From: Nodosilinea sp. E11
Lineage (GTDB): Bacteria; Cyanobacteriota; Cyanobacteriia; Phormidesmidales; Phormidesmidaceae
Assembly: GCF_032813545.1 (NCBI RefSeq)
Contig: NZ_CP136520.1
Location: 2,288,001-2,352,000, forward strand
Length of the DNA stretch: 64,000 bases
Reading direction: 5' to 3'
Below are positions 35,828 to 45,098 of the stretch, one piece after another. A program made the position numbers and the translations under genes. The notes beneath the pieces are model-generated. The model saw nothing but the letters and a program-made list of their open reading frames with translations, was not told the origin of the DNA and made no database searches. Every line of letters starts with the position of its first letter. The stretch's first letter is position 1.

Positions 35828-38641
35828 ATGAAGTTTTCCCTGCGAAATCTGCTGATTGTTCCTTTCTTGCTGCAAATTATTGGCATTACCGGATTGGTTG
35901 GCTATTTGTCGTACCGAAGCGGAAAGCAGGCTGTGCGCGATATCGCCAGTCAACTGATGTCTCAGAGCAGTCAACGCACGCGAGATAGCTTAAGCGCCTA
36001 TCTGCAAATTCCTCGGTTTGTCACCCAAACCAATAGCTATCTCTTGCAATCTGGAGAGTTTGACGGCGGTGACCTGGGCAGCTTAGAAAGCCATTTTGTA
36101 CAGCAGCTAAAGCTGTTTCCAGAGCTAACTGGGCTGGCGATCGCCAATCAGTCCGGGGCTTTTCTAAATGTGGCGCGATCGCAGTCAGGTTCTTTTTCGA
36201 TGCGACGGCTCAATGTCAACACCACCGATGGCCGGCTCTACCACTCCGTCGTCGATAGCAATGGCCAGAATGACATGCCGTCAGGGCCAGCCCGCACCAA
36301 TTACGATCCCCATCGCGACCCGCCAGATGCCCCCTGGTATACCGCTGCTCAGGCGCGACGTGAGGGACTGTGGCGGCTGGTGGTCACCCTGGAGCGTGGC
36401 GAAGATCAGCCCCAGCTAGCGATGGTGAGGTTTTTGTCGTTTAACACGCCGACCGGCGAATTTGGCGGTGTGGTCAGCACCGGCATTTTGCTGACCGAAC
36501 TGGGAATTTTTTTGCAGGATCTGTCCCCCGGTCGTGATGGGCAGATTTTTTTAGTGGAGTCCAATGGAGACCTAGTTGCTACTTCTACCGGGGAAGTGCC
36601 TTTCCAGGTTGAGGCCGCTAGCGACCACGCTCAAAATGTCGCGGTGCAGTCGCGGCGCTTGACGGTGGGCCAAAGCAACGATGACTTGACTCGTGCTGTC
36701 GCCCAGGAGCTTTTAGGCGATCGCCCCGATTTCAGGCATATTCAAGCCCCGATATTCTCTGAGCTGAGTCTGAACAACCAGCGCTATTTTGTCAAAGCTA
36801 CGCCAATTCATGCTGAACTGCGCTGGATCTTGGTTACGGTCATTCCGACTTCGGAGTTTATGGCCAATATCTATGCCAATGTGGCCCGCACGGGGTTATT
36901 GTGTGCCCTGGCTCTGATGGGATCCATTGGACTGGGTCTGTGGACAGCGCAGTATATTACGCAGCCCATTTTGTCGCTGCAGCGAGCGACCCAGGCTTTT
37001 ACCGATGGCATGACCGATGTACCCCCCACCGAACCCACCCGCATTCAAGAAGTTGAGGCGCTGCGCCAGGGATTTGACCACATGGTGGGGCAGTTGATGG
37101 CGTCGTTTCAAAACCTCAAGGACCGCGAAAACACGCTGGCCACCTTTCTCAATGGGGTGCCGGTGGCCCTGAGTGTTCACGATCAAAAAGGCCAAATGCT
37201 CTTTCTCAATGCCAAGGGCAAAGAACTCCTGGTCAATGGCATTGCCATAGCCGATGCCGAGCAGTTGGCCGAAATCTACTCTCTCTACCGAGCCGGTAGC
37301 GATCAACTTTACCCCACCGATGAACTGCCTGTGGTGCGGGGCCTACGGGGCGAAACGGCCTATACCGACGACATAGAGATCGATACCGGCGATCGCCGCA
37401 TTCCCCTTGAGGTACACACTATTCCAGTGTTTAACAACCAGGGGCAGGTGCTGTACTCGATCAACTCCTTCCAAGATATTTCAGAGCGGCGTCAGGCAGA
37501 GCGCCTGCGAACCAACTATCAACAAGAGCTTGAACAACAAGTGGCTCAACAAACAGCGTCGCTGGCAGCCAGTGAGGCGACTAAGCAGGCGTTGATCAAC
37601 GCGATTCCTGACCTGTTGATGCGGCTGGGTGCCGATGGCCGCCCCCTAGAAATTTACAACATAGATGCCATTCACTGGATTGGCAACAAAGCCCGTGTCT
37701 ACGAGGCGACGATGTACGAGAACCTGCCACCGCCCATGGCCCAGGAGCGCCGGCACTGTGTGGAACAAGCCCTGGCCACGGGCAGCATTCAGCGCCAAGA
37801 GTATGAATTTTTTCACCAGGGGCAGCTGTTTTGCGAAGAAGCCCGGATCATTCCGGTGACGCCCAACGAGGTGCTGGTGGTGGTACGCGACATTAGCGAT
37901 CGCCACAAAATCGATCGCATGAAGGACGAGTTTATCTCCATCGTCAGCCACGAACTGCGCACACCACTAACCGCCATTCGCGGCGGGCTGGGCATTTTGG
38001 CCTCAGGGGTACTGCACGATCGGCCAGAGAAAGCTCGGCAAATGCTGCAGATGGCCCTCAATAATACCGAGCGGCTCATTCGCCTAGTCAACGATATTCT
38101 CGACTTAGAACGCCTGACCTCAGGCCGGGTTGATCTGGTCATGGAGCCCTGCCCCATCGAGGACCTGATTGGCCAAGCCGTGAGTAGTGTAGAGGCGATC
38201 GCTGAGGCGGCCCATGTCACCATTCATGCGACCTGCGCCAAGGCCACGGTAATGGCGGCTCCCGACACCATTGTGCAAACCCTGACCAATTTGCTAGGAA
38301 ACGCAATTAAATTTTCTGAACCAGGCTGCCAAATCTGGCTGATGACAGAAGTCATTCCTGAACTTCAAGCTGACACTGGGTCTAAGGTGCCGCCGAGCCA
38401 GCCGCTGCTGCGGATAGCCGTTAAAGATCAGGGTCGAGGCATTCCGCCAGACCGCCTAGAGCTAATTTTTGAACGGTTTCAACAGGTAGATGTGTCAGAT
38501 TCACGGCAAAAAGGAGGTACTGGGCTAGGTTTAGCCATCTGTAAACGCATTGTTGAACAACACGGTGGGAAAATTTGGGTAGAGAGCCAGGTCGGCCTAG
38601 GCAGTACCTTTTATTTCACGCTGCCCCTTAACGCACTATGA
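35828..38641 (+). CDS. Membrane histidine kinase with Cache, HAMP and PAS domains
   Basis: 937 residues. A first transmembrane helix (about 7-28) and a second (about 350-375) bracket an extracellular double-Cache sensor. HAMP (about 376-430) and two PAS units follow, then HisKA with His708 ([19 protein letters not shown]) and the ATPase with N-box [10 protein letters not shown]1 DQGRGIP and G2 GGTGLGLAI. It probably senses a small molecule outside the membrane and phosphorylates the partner receiver and/or the large regulator upstream. The next ORF overlaps its stop by four bases. Confidence 0.9.
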   Translation: MKFSLRNLLIVPFLLQIIGITGLVGYLSYRSGKQAVRDIASQLMSQSSQRTRDSLSAYLQIPRFVTQTNSYLLQSGEFDGGDLGSLESHFVQQLKLFPELTGLAIANQSGAFLNVARSQSGSFSMRRLNVNTTDGRLYHSVVDSNGQNDMPSGPARTNYDPHRDPPDAPWYTAAQARREGLWRLVVTLERGEDQPQLAMVRFLSFNTPTGEFGGVVSTGILLTELGIFLQDLSPGRDGQIFLVESNGDLVATSTGEVPFQVEAASDHAQNVAVQSRRLTVGQSNDDLTRAVAQELLGDRPDFRHIQAPIFSELSLNNQRYFVKATPIHAELRWILVTVIPTSEFMANIYANVARTGLLCALALMGSIGLGLWTAQYITQPILSLQRATQAFTDGMTDVPPTEPTRIQEVEALRQGFDHMVGQLMASFQNLKDRENTLATFLNGVPVALSVHDQKGQMLFLNAKGKELLVNGIAIADAEQLAEIYSLYRAGSDQLYPTDELPVVRGLRGETAYTDDIEIDTGDRRIPLEVHTIPVFNNQGQVLYSINSFQDISERRQAERLRTNYQQELEQQVAQQTASLAASEATKQALINAIPDLLMRLGADGRPLEIYNIDAIHWIGNKARVYEATMYENLPPPMAQERRHCVEQALATGSIQRQEYEFFHQGQLFCEEARIIPVTPNEVLVVVRDISDRHKIDRMKDEFISIVSHELRTPLTAIRGGLGILASGVLHDRPEKARQMLQMALNNTERLIRLVNDILDLERLTSGRVDLVMEPCPIEDLIGQAVSSVEAIAEAAHVTIHATCAKATVMAAPDTIVQTLTNLLGNAIKFSEPGCQIWLMTEVIPELQADTGSKVPPSQPLLRIAVKDQGRGIPPDRLELIFERFQQVDVSDSRQKGGTGLGLAICKRIVEQHGGKIWVESQVGLGSTFYFTLPLNAL

Positions 38642-39015
38642 CAAGAAACATTTTGGTGATTGATGACGAACTCGACATTCGCGAAGTCGTCTGTTTGTGC
38701 CTCGAAGAATTTGGGGGATGGCGTACTGACAATGCTGGCTCAGGCGCAGAAGGGCTGAAAAAAGCTCAGGCCAACCCCTGGGATTGTATTTTGCTCGATA
38801 TCTCGATGCCCGACATCGATGGGGTTGCGGTATATGAACAGCTCCAGGCCAATCCTAAAACCCAGAAGATTCCGGTGGTCTTGCTGACGGCTAAGGTGCT
38901 ATCTGCCGACCGCGATCGCTTTAACGCCCTTGGGGTGGCCGGGGTCATTGCCAAGCCCTTTGACCCCATCACGGTATGGCAACAGGTGGCCCAGACCTTA
39001 GGCTGGGCCACCTGA
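38638..39015 (+). CDS. Single-domain response regulator
   Basis: 125 residues, a complete receiver: acidic pair DDE (9-11), phospho-acceptor Asp54 (LLDISMP), Thr/Ser in VVLLTAK and Lys in AKPFDP. No output domain. The ATG overlaps the kinase stop (ATGA), indicating translational coupling, so it is the likely direct partner of that kinase in a phosphorelay. Confidence 0.9.
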   Translation: MTRNILVIDDELDIREVVCLCLEEFGGWRTDNAGSGAEGLKKAQANPWDCILLDISMPDIDGVAVYEQLQANPKTQKIPVVLLTAKVLSADRDRFNALGVAGVIAKPFDPITVWQQVAQTLGWAT

Positions 39016-39030
39016 GCACAGGGCCAAAAA

Positions 39031-39072
39031 CCGATGGTTGACGACCCCAAAAACGAGGTAGACAACCACCGG
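39031..39072. terminator. Hairpin between convergent genes
   Basis: CCGATGGTTG / CAACCACCGG with one mismatch and a 22-base loop, in the 68-bp gap between the receiver gene and the convergent IF-3 gene. It may act in both directions. Confidence 0.4.
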
Positions 39073-39083
39073 CTAACCCCTCC

Positions 39084-39569
39084 CTAGGCGGGAGTAATCA
39101 TTAGCACTAGGGCCTTTTTGTCGAGAGCCTGTACCTTACCGGCATCGCCGATATCCTGCACAATGCGTTCTAGCAGCTCCGCAGCGCGATCACGGTGCTG
39201 GTGCTCACGCCCTCGCAGGCGCACCAAAAACTTAACCGAGTCTCCCTTCGAGAGCCACTCCACAGAGCGTCGAATGCGGAGCTGGTAGTCAGACTCACCC
39301 ACGTTGGGGCGCAGCTTGACCTCTTTCAAAGACGGCTTAGAGCTTTGCTTCTGCCGCTTACTCTGCTGGTACTGGAGCTTACCGTAATCCAGAATTTTGG
39401 CCACAGGGGCATCTTTGCCGTTAGAGACCACCACCAGATCAAGGCCTTGATCTTCCGCCAGCTTAAGCGCATCGCGGGTTTCCATGAGACCTCGGTTTTG
39501 GTTCTCATGATCGATCAGGAACACCTGGGGTGAGCGAATTTGCCGGTTTACCAGTTGCGTCTTAGAAAT
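39084..39569 (-). CDS. infC: Translation initiation factor IF-3-like, probable AUU start
   Basis: IF-3 binds the 30S subunit and checks the start codon. The frame begins at a stop, then reads GAG GGA CGA CTT ATT. ATT at 39567-39569 is the only likely start: GAGAGGGA lies seven bases upstream, and no earlier ATG/GTG/TTG exists in frame. The product has 161 residues: ISKTQLVNRQIRSPQVFLID, then DLVVVSNGKDAPVAKILDYGK and RLRGREHQHRD. This matches IF-3 but differs from the usual cyanobacterial form (LPQINERIRFPKIRVID). It is either this strain's only IF-3 or a second paralog. GTG at 39524 would remove the N-terminal strand. Confidence 0.7.
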   Translation of the reverse strand: MSKTQLVNRQIRSPQVFLIDHENQNRGLMETRDALKLAEDQGLDLVVVSNGKDAPVAKILDYGKLQYQQSKRQKQSSKPSLKEVKLRPNVGESDYQLRIRRSVEWLSKGDSVKFLVRLRGREHQHRDRAAELLERIVQDIGDAGKVQALDKKALVLMITPA

Positions 39570-39817
39570 AAGTCGTCCCTCTCATAATTCAACAATGGGG
39601 CCAGGCACTTAGGGGCGAAGCCTCTGAATGGAGCGCTGGCTAGTGTACCGTACCCTAAGCCTAGGGAGCACTATCCAATAGGATATCAATAGAATAGCCC
39701 AGCTTCTAGGGGGTAGATGTGTCAAAATATCCGGTCTTAACAAAACAGTAGATCACCCAGGAAATTAGGGCTTCATGCCACTACCCTGGGGGCATACAGA
39801 CGTCTTAGAGGAGGCCT

Positions 39818-40942
39818 ATGGCCGCATATTTTGCCACCGTTGCCCGTGGGCTAGAAGCCCTGGCCGCTCAAGAACTAGAATCTCTCGGTGCCCAGGCAGT
39901 GGCACCGGGTTTTTGTGGAGTTGCCTTTGAGGGCGATCGCGAGCTGCTGTACCGGGTTAACCTGTGGTCACGGCTGGTTTTTCGGGTGCTAGTTAAGCTA
40001 GCCGATTGCCCCTGCCACGATGCCGACGATCTCTACCAAGGCATTCAGAGTATTGACTGGCGGCCCTACCTGTCTCCTGAGCTCACCTTTGCGGTCGATG
40101 CCACCGGCAAAAATAGCCGCCTGAACCACACCCACTTCACAGCTCTTCAAGTCAAAAATGCCGTGGTTGACCAGCAGCGCCAGCACTGGGGCGATCGCTC
40201 GACTATCGACACCCAACACCCCGAGGTGCGGCTGAATGTACACATTCAAAACGATACTTGCACCGTCAGCCTCGACAGCTCGGGCAGCAGCCTGCACCGG
40301 CGGGGTTACCGCCCAGCGGTTGGGGCCGCGCCGCTCAAAGAATCGTTAGCCGCCGCCCTAGTCAAGCTCACCGACTGGCCTGGCAACGTCCCGCTGTTTG
40401 ACCCGCTGTGTGGCTCTGGCACGCTGCCGCTAGAGGCCAGCCTGGCGGCGTTAAATATTGCTCCAGGCCTCTTTCGCGAGGAGTTTGGCTTCCAGACCTG
40501 GCCCGATTTCGATGGCGACCTGTGGGATCGCCTGTGGCAGGAAGCCGAGGCCAGTCGAGGACCAGACTTAGATACCTGGGTGGGGGGGTGCGATCGCGAT
40601 CCCGACATCATTCAGCAGGCTCAGCGCAACGCCCAACGCTGCGATCTGGCTGAGCAGATTAAATTCTGGGCTGCCGACCTAGCCGACCTAGAGGCCCCCG
40701 CCGACAGCGGCTATCTGCTGTGCAACCCGCCCTACGGCGAACGGCTGGGGGCCGACGATGACCTCGGGGCCTTCTACAAGTTGCTAGGCGACGTGCTCAA
40801 GCAGCGCTTTAAGGGGTGGACAGCCTTTGTGCTCAGCGGCAACAAAGCCCTGGCTCGACATATTGGGCTGAAGTCGGCCCAGCGGGTGGCCGTGTATAAC
40901 GGCACTCTGCCCTGCCAGTGGCTGAAGTATGAGCTGTATTGA
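39818..40942 (+). CDS. RlmL-type rRNA methyltransferase
   Basis: 374 residues. A THUMP RNA-binding domain (about 50-165) is followed by a class I SAM-dependent methyltransferase with motif I FDPLCGSGTLPLEA (about 195-208) and the catalytic NPPYGERLG (about 305-313), as in RlmL/RlmK and Trm14-like N2-guanine enzymes. It is likely to modify 23S rRNA. A strong ribosome site (AGAGGAGG) precedes ATG 39818. Confidence 0.85.
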   Translation: MAAYFATVARGLEALAAQELESLGAQAVAPGFCGVAFEGDRELLYRVNLWSRLVFRVLVKLADCPCHDADDLYQGIQSIDWRPYLSPELTFAVDATGKNSRLNHTHFTALQVKNAVVDQQRQHWGDRSTIDTQHPEVRLNVHIQNDTCTVSLDSSGSSLHRRGYRPAVGAAPLKESLAAALVKLTDWPGNVPLFDPLCGSGTLPLEASLAALNIAPGLFREEFGFQTWPDFDGDLWDRLWQEAEASRGPDLDTWVGGCDRDPDIIQQAQRNAQRCDLAEQIKFWAADLADLEAPADSGYLLCNPPYGERLGADDDLGAFYKLLGDVLKQRFKGWTAFVLSGNKALARHIGLKSAQRVAVYNGTLPCQWLKYELY

Positions 40943-40955
40943 AGCCTATGTTGGG

Positions 40956-41660
40956 TTAGCCCTCAAACGTGGCAACCTCAGAGGTTGGATGACCAGGCTC
41001 CGAGTTCAGTGCATCTAGACTCAGGGCATCTAGGCTATGGCCCAATTTATCGGCCAGGCCCTCTACCCAGGCTTCGTCTTGGCGGGTGTAGCTGCGGGGG
41101 GCGTTGGCCGCCAAAATCAACGCGCCATCTTTACCCATGGGCTGGCAGATCACACCCTGGGTGTTTTCGGGTAAATAGTCAAACTCGACTCGCCCAGGGT
41201 AAATGCTGAGATTAACCAGATAGATGGCTTTGCCAGTCTCAAGTACCCGCTTCAGAATGGGGCCAGGAGTAACCTCGGCCTGGGGGGGTAAGATACCGCG
41301 CCGCAGCAGCACTTTGCCCTGGTGATAGACCACGACCGAACGGGTGACGGTGTTGGTCAACAGCAGATGCGAGGCCCAAGCCAGCTCAGTCTTAGTGGCT
41401 TCTGACAAGGCTGCGTCGAATTCTAGACCGGCTTCGCCTACCAGGGTAACCGCCTCCGGAGCGATGGGCTGAACCCGCTGCCAGATCAAGCCGGTCAAAA
41501 TTAGCACGGCGCTCAAAATAACGCCCATCACGTCGGAGCGAGCCTGGGACTCGGTGAGCATTGGCGTGAGTACGCGGTTGAGCAGCAACAAAACGCCGCC
41601 TAGCCCCCCGACCACTAGGGGAAGCCGCCGCAGCACCCGATTTGGGTCAGTTTGCGCCAT
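40956..41660 (-). CDS. CCB2-like cofactor assembly protein for cytochrome b6f
   Basis: 234 residues. Two N-terminal transmembrane helices (about 13-31 and 43-62) precede a soluble domain (VEFDYLPENTQGVICQPMGK, ANAPRSYTRQDEAWVEGL). The pattern fits the CCB2/CCB4 (complex C subunit B) family, which helps attach haem c(n) to cytochrome b6. The acidic, variable tail is not conserved. Convergent with the RlmL gene, 13 bases between stops. Confidence 0.75.
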   Translation of the reverse strand: MAQTDPNRVLRRLPLVVGGLGGVLLLLNRVLTPMLTESQARSDVMGVILSAVLILTGLIWQRVQPIAPEAVTLVGEAGLEFDAALSEATKTELAWASHLLLTNTVTRSVVVYHQGKVLLRRGILPPQAEVTPGPILKRVLETGKAIYLVNLSIYPGRVEFDYLPENTQGVICQPMGKDGALILAANAPRSYTRQDEAWVEGLADKLGHSLDALSLDALNSEPGHPTSEVATFEG

Positions 41661-41742
41661 GGTTTAGAACGATCTCCCCTGCACTACTTCGTTAAGACGA
41701 TTTTAAGGGAGCTAAGCCGCTCAAGGGGGAAATCAGACTGCA

Positions 41743-41783
41743 GGGTGCTGGCCTCTCAGGCAGAGAGGTCAGCACCCTGCCGC
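41743..41783. terminator. Long hairpin downstream of smtA
   Basis: GCAGGGTGCTG-CCTCTC pairs with GAGAGG-CAGCACCCTGC with one mismatch and a five-to-eight base loop, a ~18-bp stem just past the smtA stop on the minus strand. No T-run follows. It also faces the CCB2 gene promoter. Confidence 0.55.
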
Positions 41784-41791
41784 CTGCCGCG

Positions 41792-41962
41792 TTAGTTGTG
41801 GCAACCGCAGCCCGTGTGACCACAGCCCGTAGACCCCTCGGGGTGTCCGTTGGCACAGGCATCGCTGCAAAAATAGTGGCCGTCTTTCTCTAGGGCTTGG
41901 CTAGTATCGACAACGCACAGGCAGGAGTCGCAGGCGCATTTCATCTGAGTAACGGTAGTCAT
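41792..41962 (-). CDS. smtA: Bacterial metallothionein SmtA
   Basis: 56 residues from ATG 41960-41962, with ribosome site AGAGGAAA. Nine cysteines and several His residues in the layout of cyanobacterial SmtA: MKCACDSCLCVVD, HYFCSDACANGH and GCGHTGCGC. It binds Zn and other divalent metals in a zinc-finger-containing cluster. The divergent smtB and two operators in between make it the expected regulated target. The longer frame from 42040 lacks family similarity. Confidence 0.93.
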   Translation of the reverse strand: MTTVTQMKCACDSCLCVVDTSQALEKDGHYFCSDACANGHPEGSTGCGHTGCGCHN

Positions 41963-42009
41963 GGCAGGTTTCCTCTTAGATAAGTGAACTAGACTATTGC
42001 TCAAACACT

Positions 42010-42055
42010 TGAACAATCGTTCATAGATAGACAATAACACATGAACAGGTATTCA
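42010..42055. promoter_or_regulatory. Two SmtB-type operator boxes
   Basis: TGAACA-AT-CGTTCA (42010-42023) and TGAACA-GG-TATTCA (42042-42055), 32 bases apart, match the TGAA-N6-TTCA core of ArsR/SmtB metal operators. They lie between smtA and smtB and should mediate metal-relieved repression of one or both. Confidence 0.8.
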
Positions 42056-42231
42056 GGCATTATTTGGCCGTGCAATTTGCAGTGGGACGGGGCGATCGCC
42101 TAGAGGAGATAAGCTGGTTCTGCCTTAGCGCCTGTCTCAGCTCTAGCGGGGCTGGCACGACTGGTTCTTGTTTTGGGCAAAGGTGCTGGTTGAGATGGAA
42201 TACTTTTAGCAATGGCTGCTGGAGAACGATT

Positions 42232-42630
42232 ATGGCTGACCCGGTTCCCGCCGCTGAGTCTACTGCCGGTGCCCAGAATACTGGTGCTCATAGTGCCTGT
42301 GCCCACGAGGCCGGGACACCAGCGGTGGCAGAAATTTTAAGCATCGACAAAGCCCAGCGCATGGCGGAGTTTTTTGGGGTGCTGGGCGATCCCAATCGCT
42401 GGCGCATTCTCTCGGCTCTGGCCCTAAGAGAAATGCGCGTGGGGGAGCTAGCCGCCGCCGTAGCCATGAGTGAGTCGGCAGTGTCGCACCAGCTGCGGAT
42501 TTTACGGGCGACGCGCCTGGTTAGCTACCGCAAGCGCGGGCGCAACGTGCTCTACTGCCTCAAAGACGACCATGTGTTTAACCTCTACCGCGAAGCCTCG
42601 GAGCACCTAGATGAACCTATGGAAGAGTGA
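42232..42630 (+). CDS. smtB: Metal-responsive repressor SmtB (ArsR family)
   Basis: 132 residues from ATG 42232 (ribosome site GGAGAACG). A variable N-terminus with His and Cys (HSACAHEAG) is followed by the winged helix (ADPNR-like GDPNRWRILSAL; MSESAVSHQLRILRATRLVSYRKRGRNVLY). The C-terminal helix HVFNLYREASEHLDE carries the alpha5 site metal ligands (Asp, His, His, Glu). It senses Zn and releases DNA when metal binds. Divergent from smtA, with two matching operators between them. Confidence 0.92.
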   Translation: MADPVPAAESTAGAQNTGAHSACAHEAGTPAVAEILSIDKAQRMAEFFGVLGDPNRWRILSALALREMRVGELAAAVAMSESAVSHQLRILRATRLVSYRKRGRNVLYCLKDDHVFNLYREASEHLDEPMEE

Positions 42631-42753
42631 GGTCAAAGGGGATGGGTCGGCAATGGCTGAGGCGGGGCATACCCACAGGATTCGGGGTTAGCCCACCAAC
42701 CTGCTTTCACTGAGACGGTAGACTGAAGTATTGTCGGGTTGTCTTATAGTGCT

Positions 42754-44076
42754 ATGACCGTTTCTCCCGTCGCCCAAAGCGCAGTTCAACCGCTGCTCAG
42801 TATTGCCCAGGCTACGCGTCAGGCCGCCCAAACCCTGGCCAGCCTCTCTACCGCCGAGAAAAACCGAGCCATTGAGGCCGTAGCGGCAGCCCTAGAGGCC
42901 AACGCCAATGAGATTGTGGCGGCTAACCAGGCCGACTGCGAAGCCGCTGTAGCGGACCAACTGGCTAAACCTCTCTACGGTAGGCTCAAGCTAGATGAGG
43001 TGAAGTTGGCGGGGGCGATCGCAGGTGTGCATGACGTGGCGCGCCTACCGGATCCGGTAGGCCCGGTGCAAATTCACCGAGAGCTAGACGAGGGGCTAGT
43101 GCTCAAGCGGGTTGCCGTGCCCTTGGGAGTGCTAGGGGTAATTTTTGAGTCTCGCCCCGATGCGGTGATGCAAATTTCAGCTCTGGCGATTAAGTCGGGC
43201 AACGGCGTGATTTTGAAGGGGGGCAAAGAGGCCGTGTGCTCTTGCACGGCTCTGGTCAAGGCGATTAAACAAGGCTTGCAGGAGGCGGGGGTAGACCCCG
43301 AAGCCGTGCAGTTGCTTACCACCCGCGAAGAAACCCGCGCTCTGCTAGATCTAGAAGGCTATGTTGATCTGATTATTCCGCGCGGGTCTAATGCCTTTGT
43401 GCGGTTTGTGCAAGACAACACCCGGATTCCGGTGTTGGGTCATGCCGATGGGATTTGCCACCTGTACGTGGATCGAGAGGCAGATCTAGATCAGGCGGTG
43501 GCGATCGCGGTGGATGCCAAGACCGCCTACCCCTCCGCCTGTAACGCCATTGAAACCCTGCTAATTCACCAAGACATTGCGGCGGTGGCGCTACCGCCCC
43601 TAGCGACAGCCCTGCGAGAAGCCCAGGTCGAAATTCGCGGCGACGCCCAGGCTTGCCAGATCGTGCCCTACCTGGTGCCCACCACCGCAGACGACTGGGC
43701 CACAGAGTATAGCGATCTAATTTTGTCGGTGAAGGTGGTGGCGTCAACGACCGAGGCGATCGCCCACATCGCGACCTACGGCTCTCGCCATACCGAGGCG
43801 ATTGTCACCCGCAACCCGGTCACCGCCGCCTACTTTATGAACCGAGTTGATGCAGCCGGGGTCTATCACAACTGCTCGACCCGCTTTGCCGACGGGTTTC
43901 GCTATGGCTTTGGGGCCGAGGTGGGCATTAGCACCCAAAAAATGCCCCCCAGGGGGCCGGTGGGGCTAGAGGGATTGGTCACTTACAAGTACCATCTGGT
44001 GGGCGATGGCCATGTCTCCGCCACCTACAGCGGCAGCGAGGCCAAGCCCTTCACCCATAAAGATTTGCCGCTCTAG
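42754..44076 (+). CDS. proA: Gamma-glutamyl phosphate reductase
   Basis: 440 residues from ATG 42754. Aldehyde-dehydrogenase-fold enzyme that reduces gamma-glutamyl phosphate to glutamate semialdehyde in proline synthesis. Visible signatures include [16 protein letters not shown], the catalytic Cys in [12 protein letters not shown] and the C-terminal [19 protein letters not shown]. The gene is followed 29 bases later by tyrA. proB is not in the window. Confidence 0.96.
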   Translation: MTVSPVAQSAVQPLLSIAQATRQAAQTLASLSTAEKNRAIEAVAAALEANANEIVAANQADCEAAVADQLAKPLYGRLKLDEVKLAGAIAGVHDVARLPDPVGPVQIHRELDEGLVLKRVAVPLGVLGVIFESRPDAVMQISALAIKSGNGVILKGGKEAVCSCTALVKAIKQGLQEAGVDPEAVQLLTTREETRALLDLEGYVDLIIPRGSNAFVRFVQDNTRIPVLGHADGICHLYVDREADLDQAVAIAVDAKTAYPSACNAIETLLIHQDIAAVALPPLATALREAQVEIRGDAQACQIVPYLVPTTADDWATEYSDLILSVKVVASTTEAIAHIATYGSRHTEAIVTRNPVTAAYFMNRVDAAGVYHNCSTRFADGFRYGFGAEVGISTQKMPPRGPVGLEGLVTYKYHLVGDGHVSATYSGSEAKPFTHKDLPL

Positions 44077-44105
44077 GTTAGAGTCGAGCCCCAGGAGCAG
44101 CAGCT

Positions 44106-44948
44106 ATGGAACGTGTCGTCATTATTGGCCTGGGTCTGATCGGCGGATCGCTGGGGCTAGATTTAGTGGGCCAGGGCCACAGCGTGGTTGGCATTGCCCG
44201 CCGCGAGGAGACGGCTCAGGCGGCTGTGGCGATGGGGGCAGTTACCGAAGCGGCCACTGACCTAGGGTTGGTAGCAGGGGCCGATATGGTGTTTATTTGC
44301 ACCCCCATTGATGCGGTGGTGGCCACGGCGGCGGCGATCGTGCCCCACCTGAGCCCAGAGGCCGTAATTACCGATGTGGCTTCGGTGAAGGGAGAGTTGG
44401 TACCAGCGATCGAGGCGCTGTGGCCCCATTTTGTCGGCGGACACCCGATGGCGGGCAAGGCCGAGGCGGGGCTGGCGGTAGCCGAGGCAGGGCTGTTTCA
44501 GGGACGTCCCTACGTGCTGACGCCTACCGAGGCCACGAACCCAGCGGCACTGGAGCGGGTGAGGGCGATCGCCGCCAGCCTGGGCGCTAACCTCTGCCAG
44601 TGCAGCCCCCCCCAACACGATCGCGCCGTCGCCTGGATTTCGCACCTGCCGGTGATGGTCAGCAGCAGCCTGATTCTCGCCTGCCAGGAGGAAGCTGACC
44701 CAGCTATTCTGGCCCTGGCTCAAACCTTGGCCAGCTCAGGCTTTCAAGACACCAGCCGGGTAGGCGGCGGCGTGCCAGAGCTGGGTACCCTGATGGCCCG
44801 CCACAACCGAGCGGCCCTGCTAGAAGCCCTAACCCAATATCAGCAGCAGCTAGAGCAGATGAAAATGCTGATTTCTGCCGAAGACTGGGACGCAGTGCAC
44901 AACACTCTTACCCAGGCACAAGCTGCCCGGCCTGCCTACTTGATCTAA
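44106..44948 (+). CDS. tyrA: Prephenate/arogenate dehydrogenase
   Basis: 280 residues. The N-terminal Rossmann motif is VVIIGLGLIGGSLGLDL (4-20). The GGHPMAGKAEAG motif and C-terminal helices (RHNRAALLEAL) are typical of TyrA. In cyanobacteria the enzyme is usually arogenate dehydrogenase using NADP, forming tyrosine. The residue after the second beta strand (RREE) is consistent with NADP preference. Ribosome site AGGAGCAG precedes the start; it may share a transcript with proA. Confidence 0.93.
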   Translation: MERVVIIGLGLIGGSLGLDLVGQGHSVVGIARREETAQAAVAMGAVTEAATDLGLVAGADMVFICTPIDAVVATAAAIVPHLSPEAVITDVASVKGELVPAIEALWPHFVGGHPMAGKAEAGLAVAEAGLFQGRPYVLTPTEATNPAALERVRAIAASLGANLCQCSPPQHDRAVAWISHLPVMVSSSLILACQEEADPAILALAQTLASSGFQDTSRVGGGVPELGTLMARHNRAALLEALTQYQQQLEQMKMLISAEDWDAVHNTLTQAQAARPAYLI

Positions 44949-44949
44949 T

Positions 44950-45052
44950 ACTGAATCCTGTTTGGTGACCCCGGTTCAGCAGGGCGCATGCCATGCGACC
45001 CTATGGTTTGGCCGTTTGGGAATCGGGGTTATGCAATTCGGATTCGGTATAA
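44950..45052 (+). repeat. Dispersed palindromic repeat, copy 2
   Basis: Contains GGCGCATGCCATGCG, GGGAATCGGGGTTATGC and ATTCGGATTCGGTAT. It matches the reverse complement of the copy at 50342-50432 for most of its length and lies between tyrA and the histidine kinase gene. Confidence 0.7.
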
Positions 45053-45098
45053 CGAGAAATCCAGTTGCTTTAGGGAGACTGAGAGCCAGGTCAAACTA

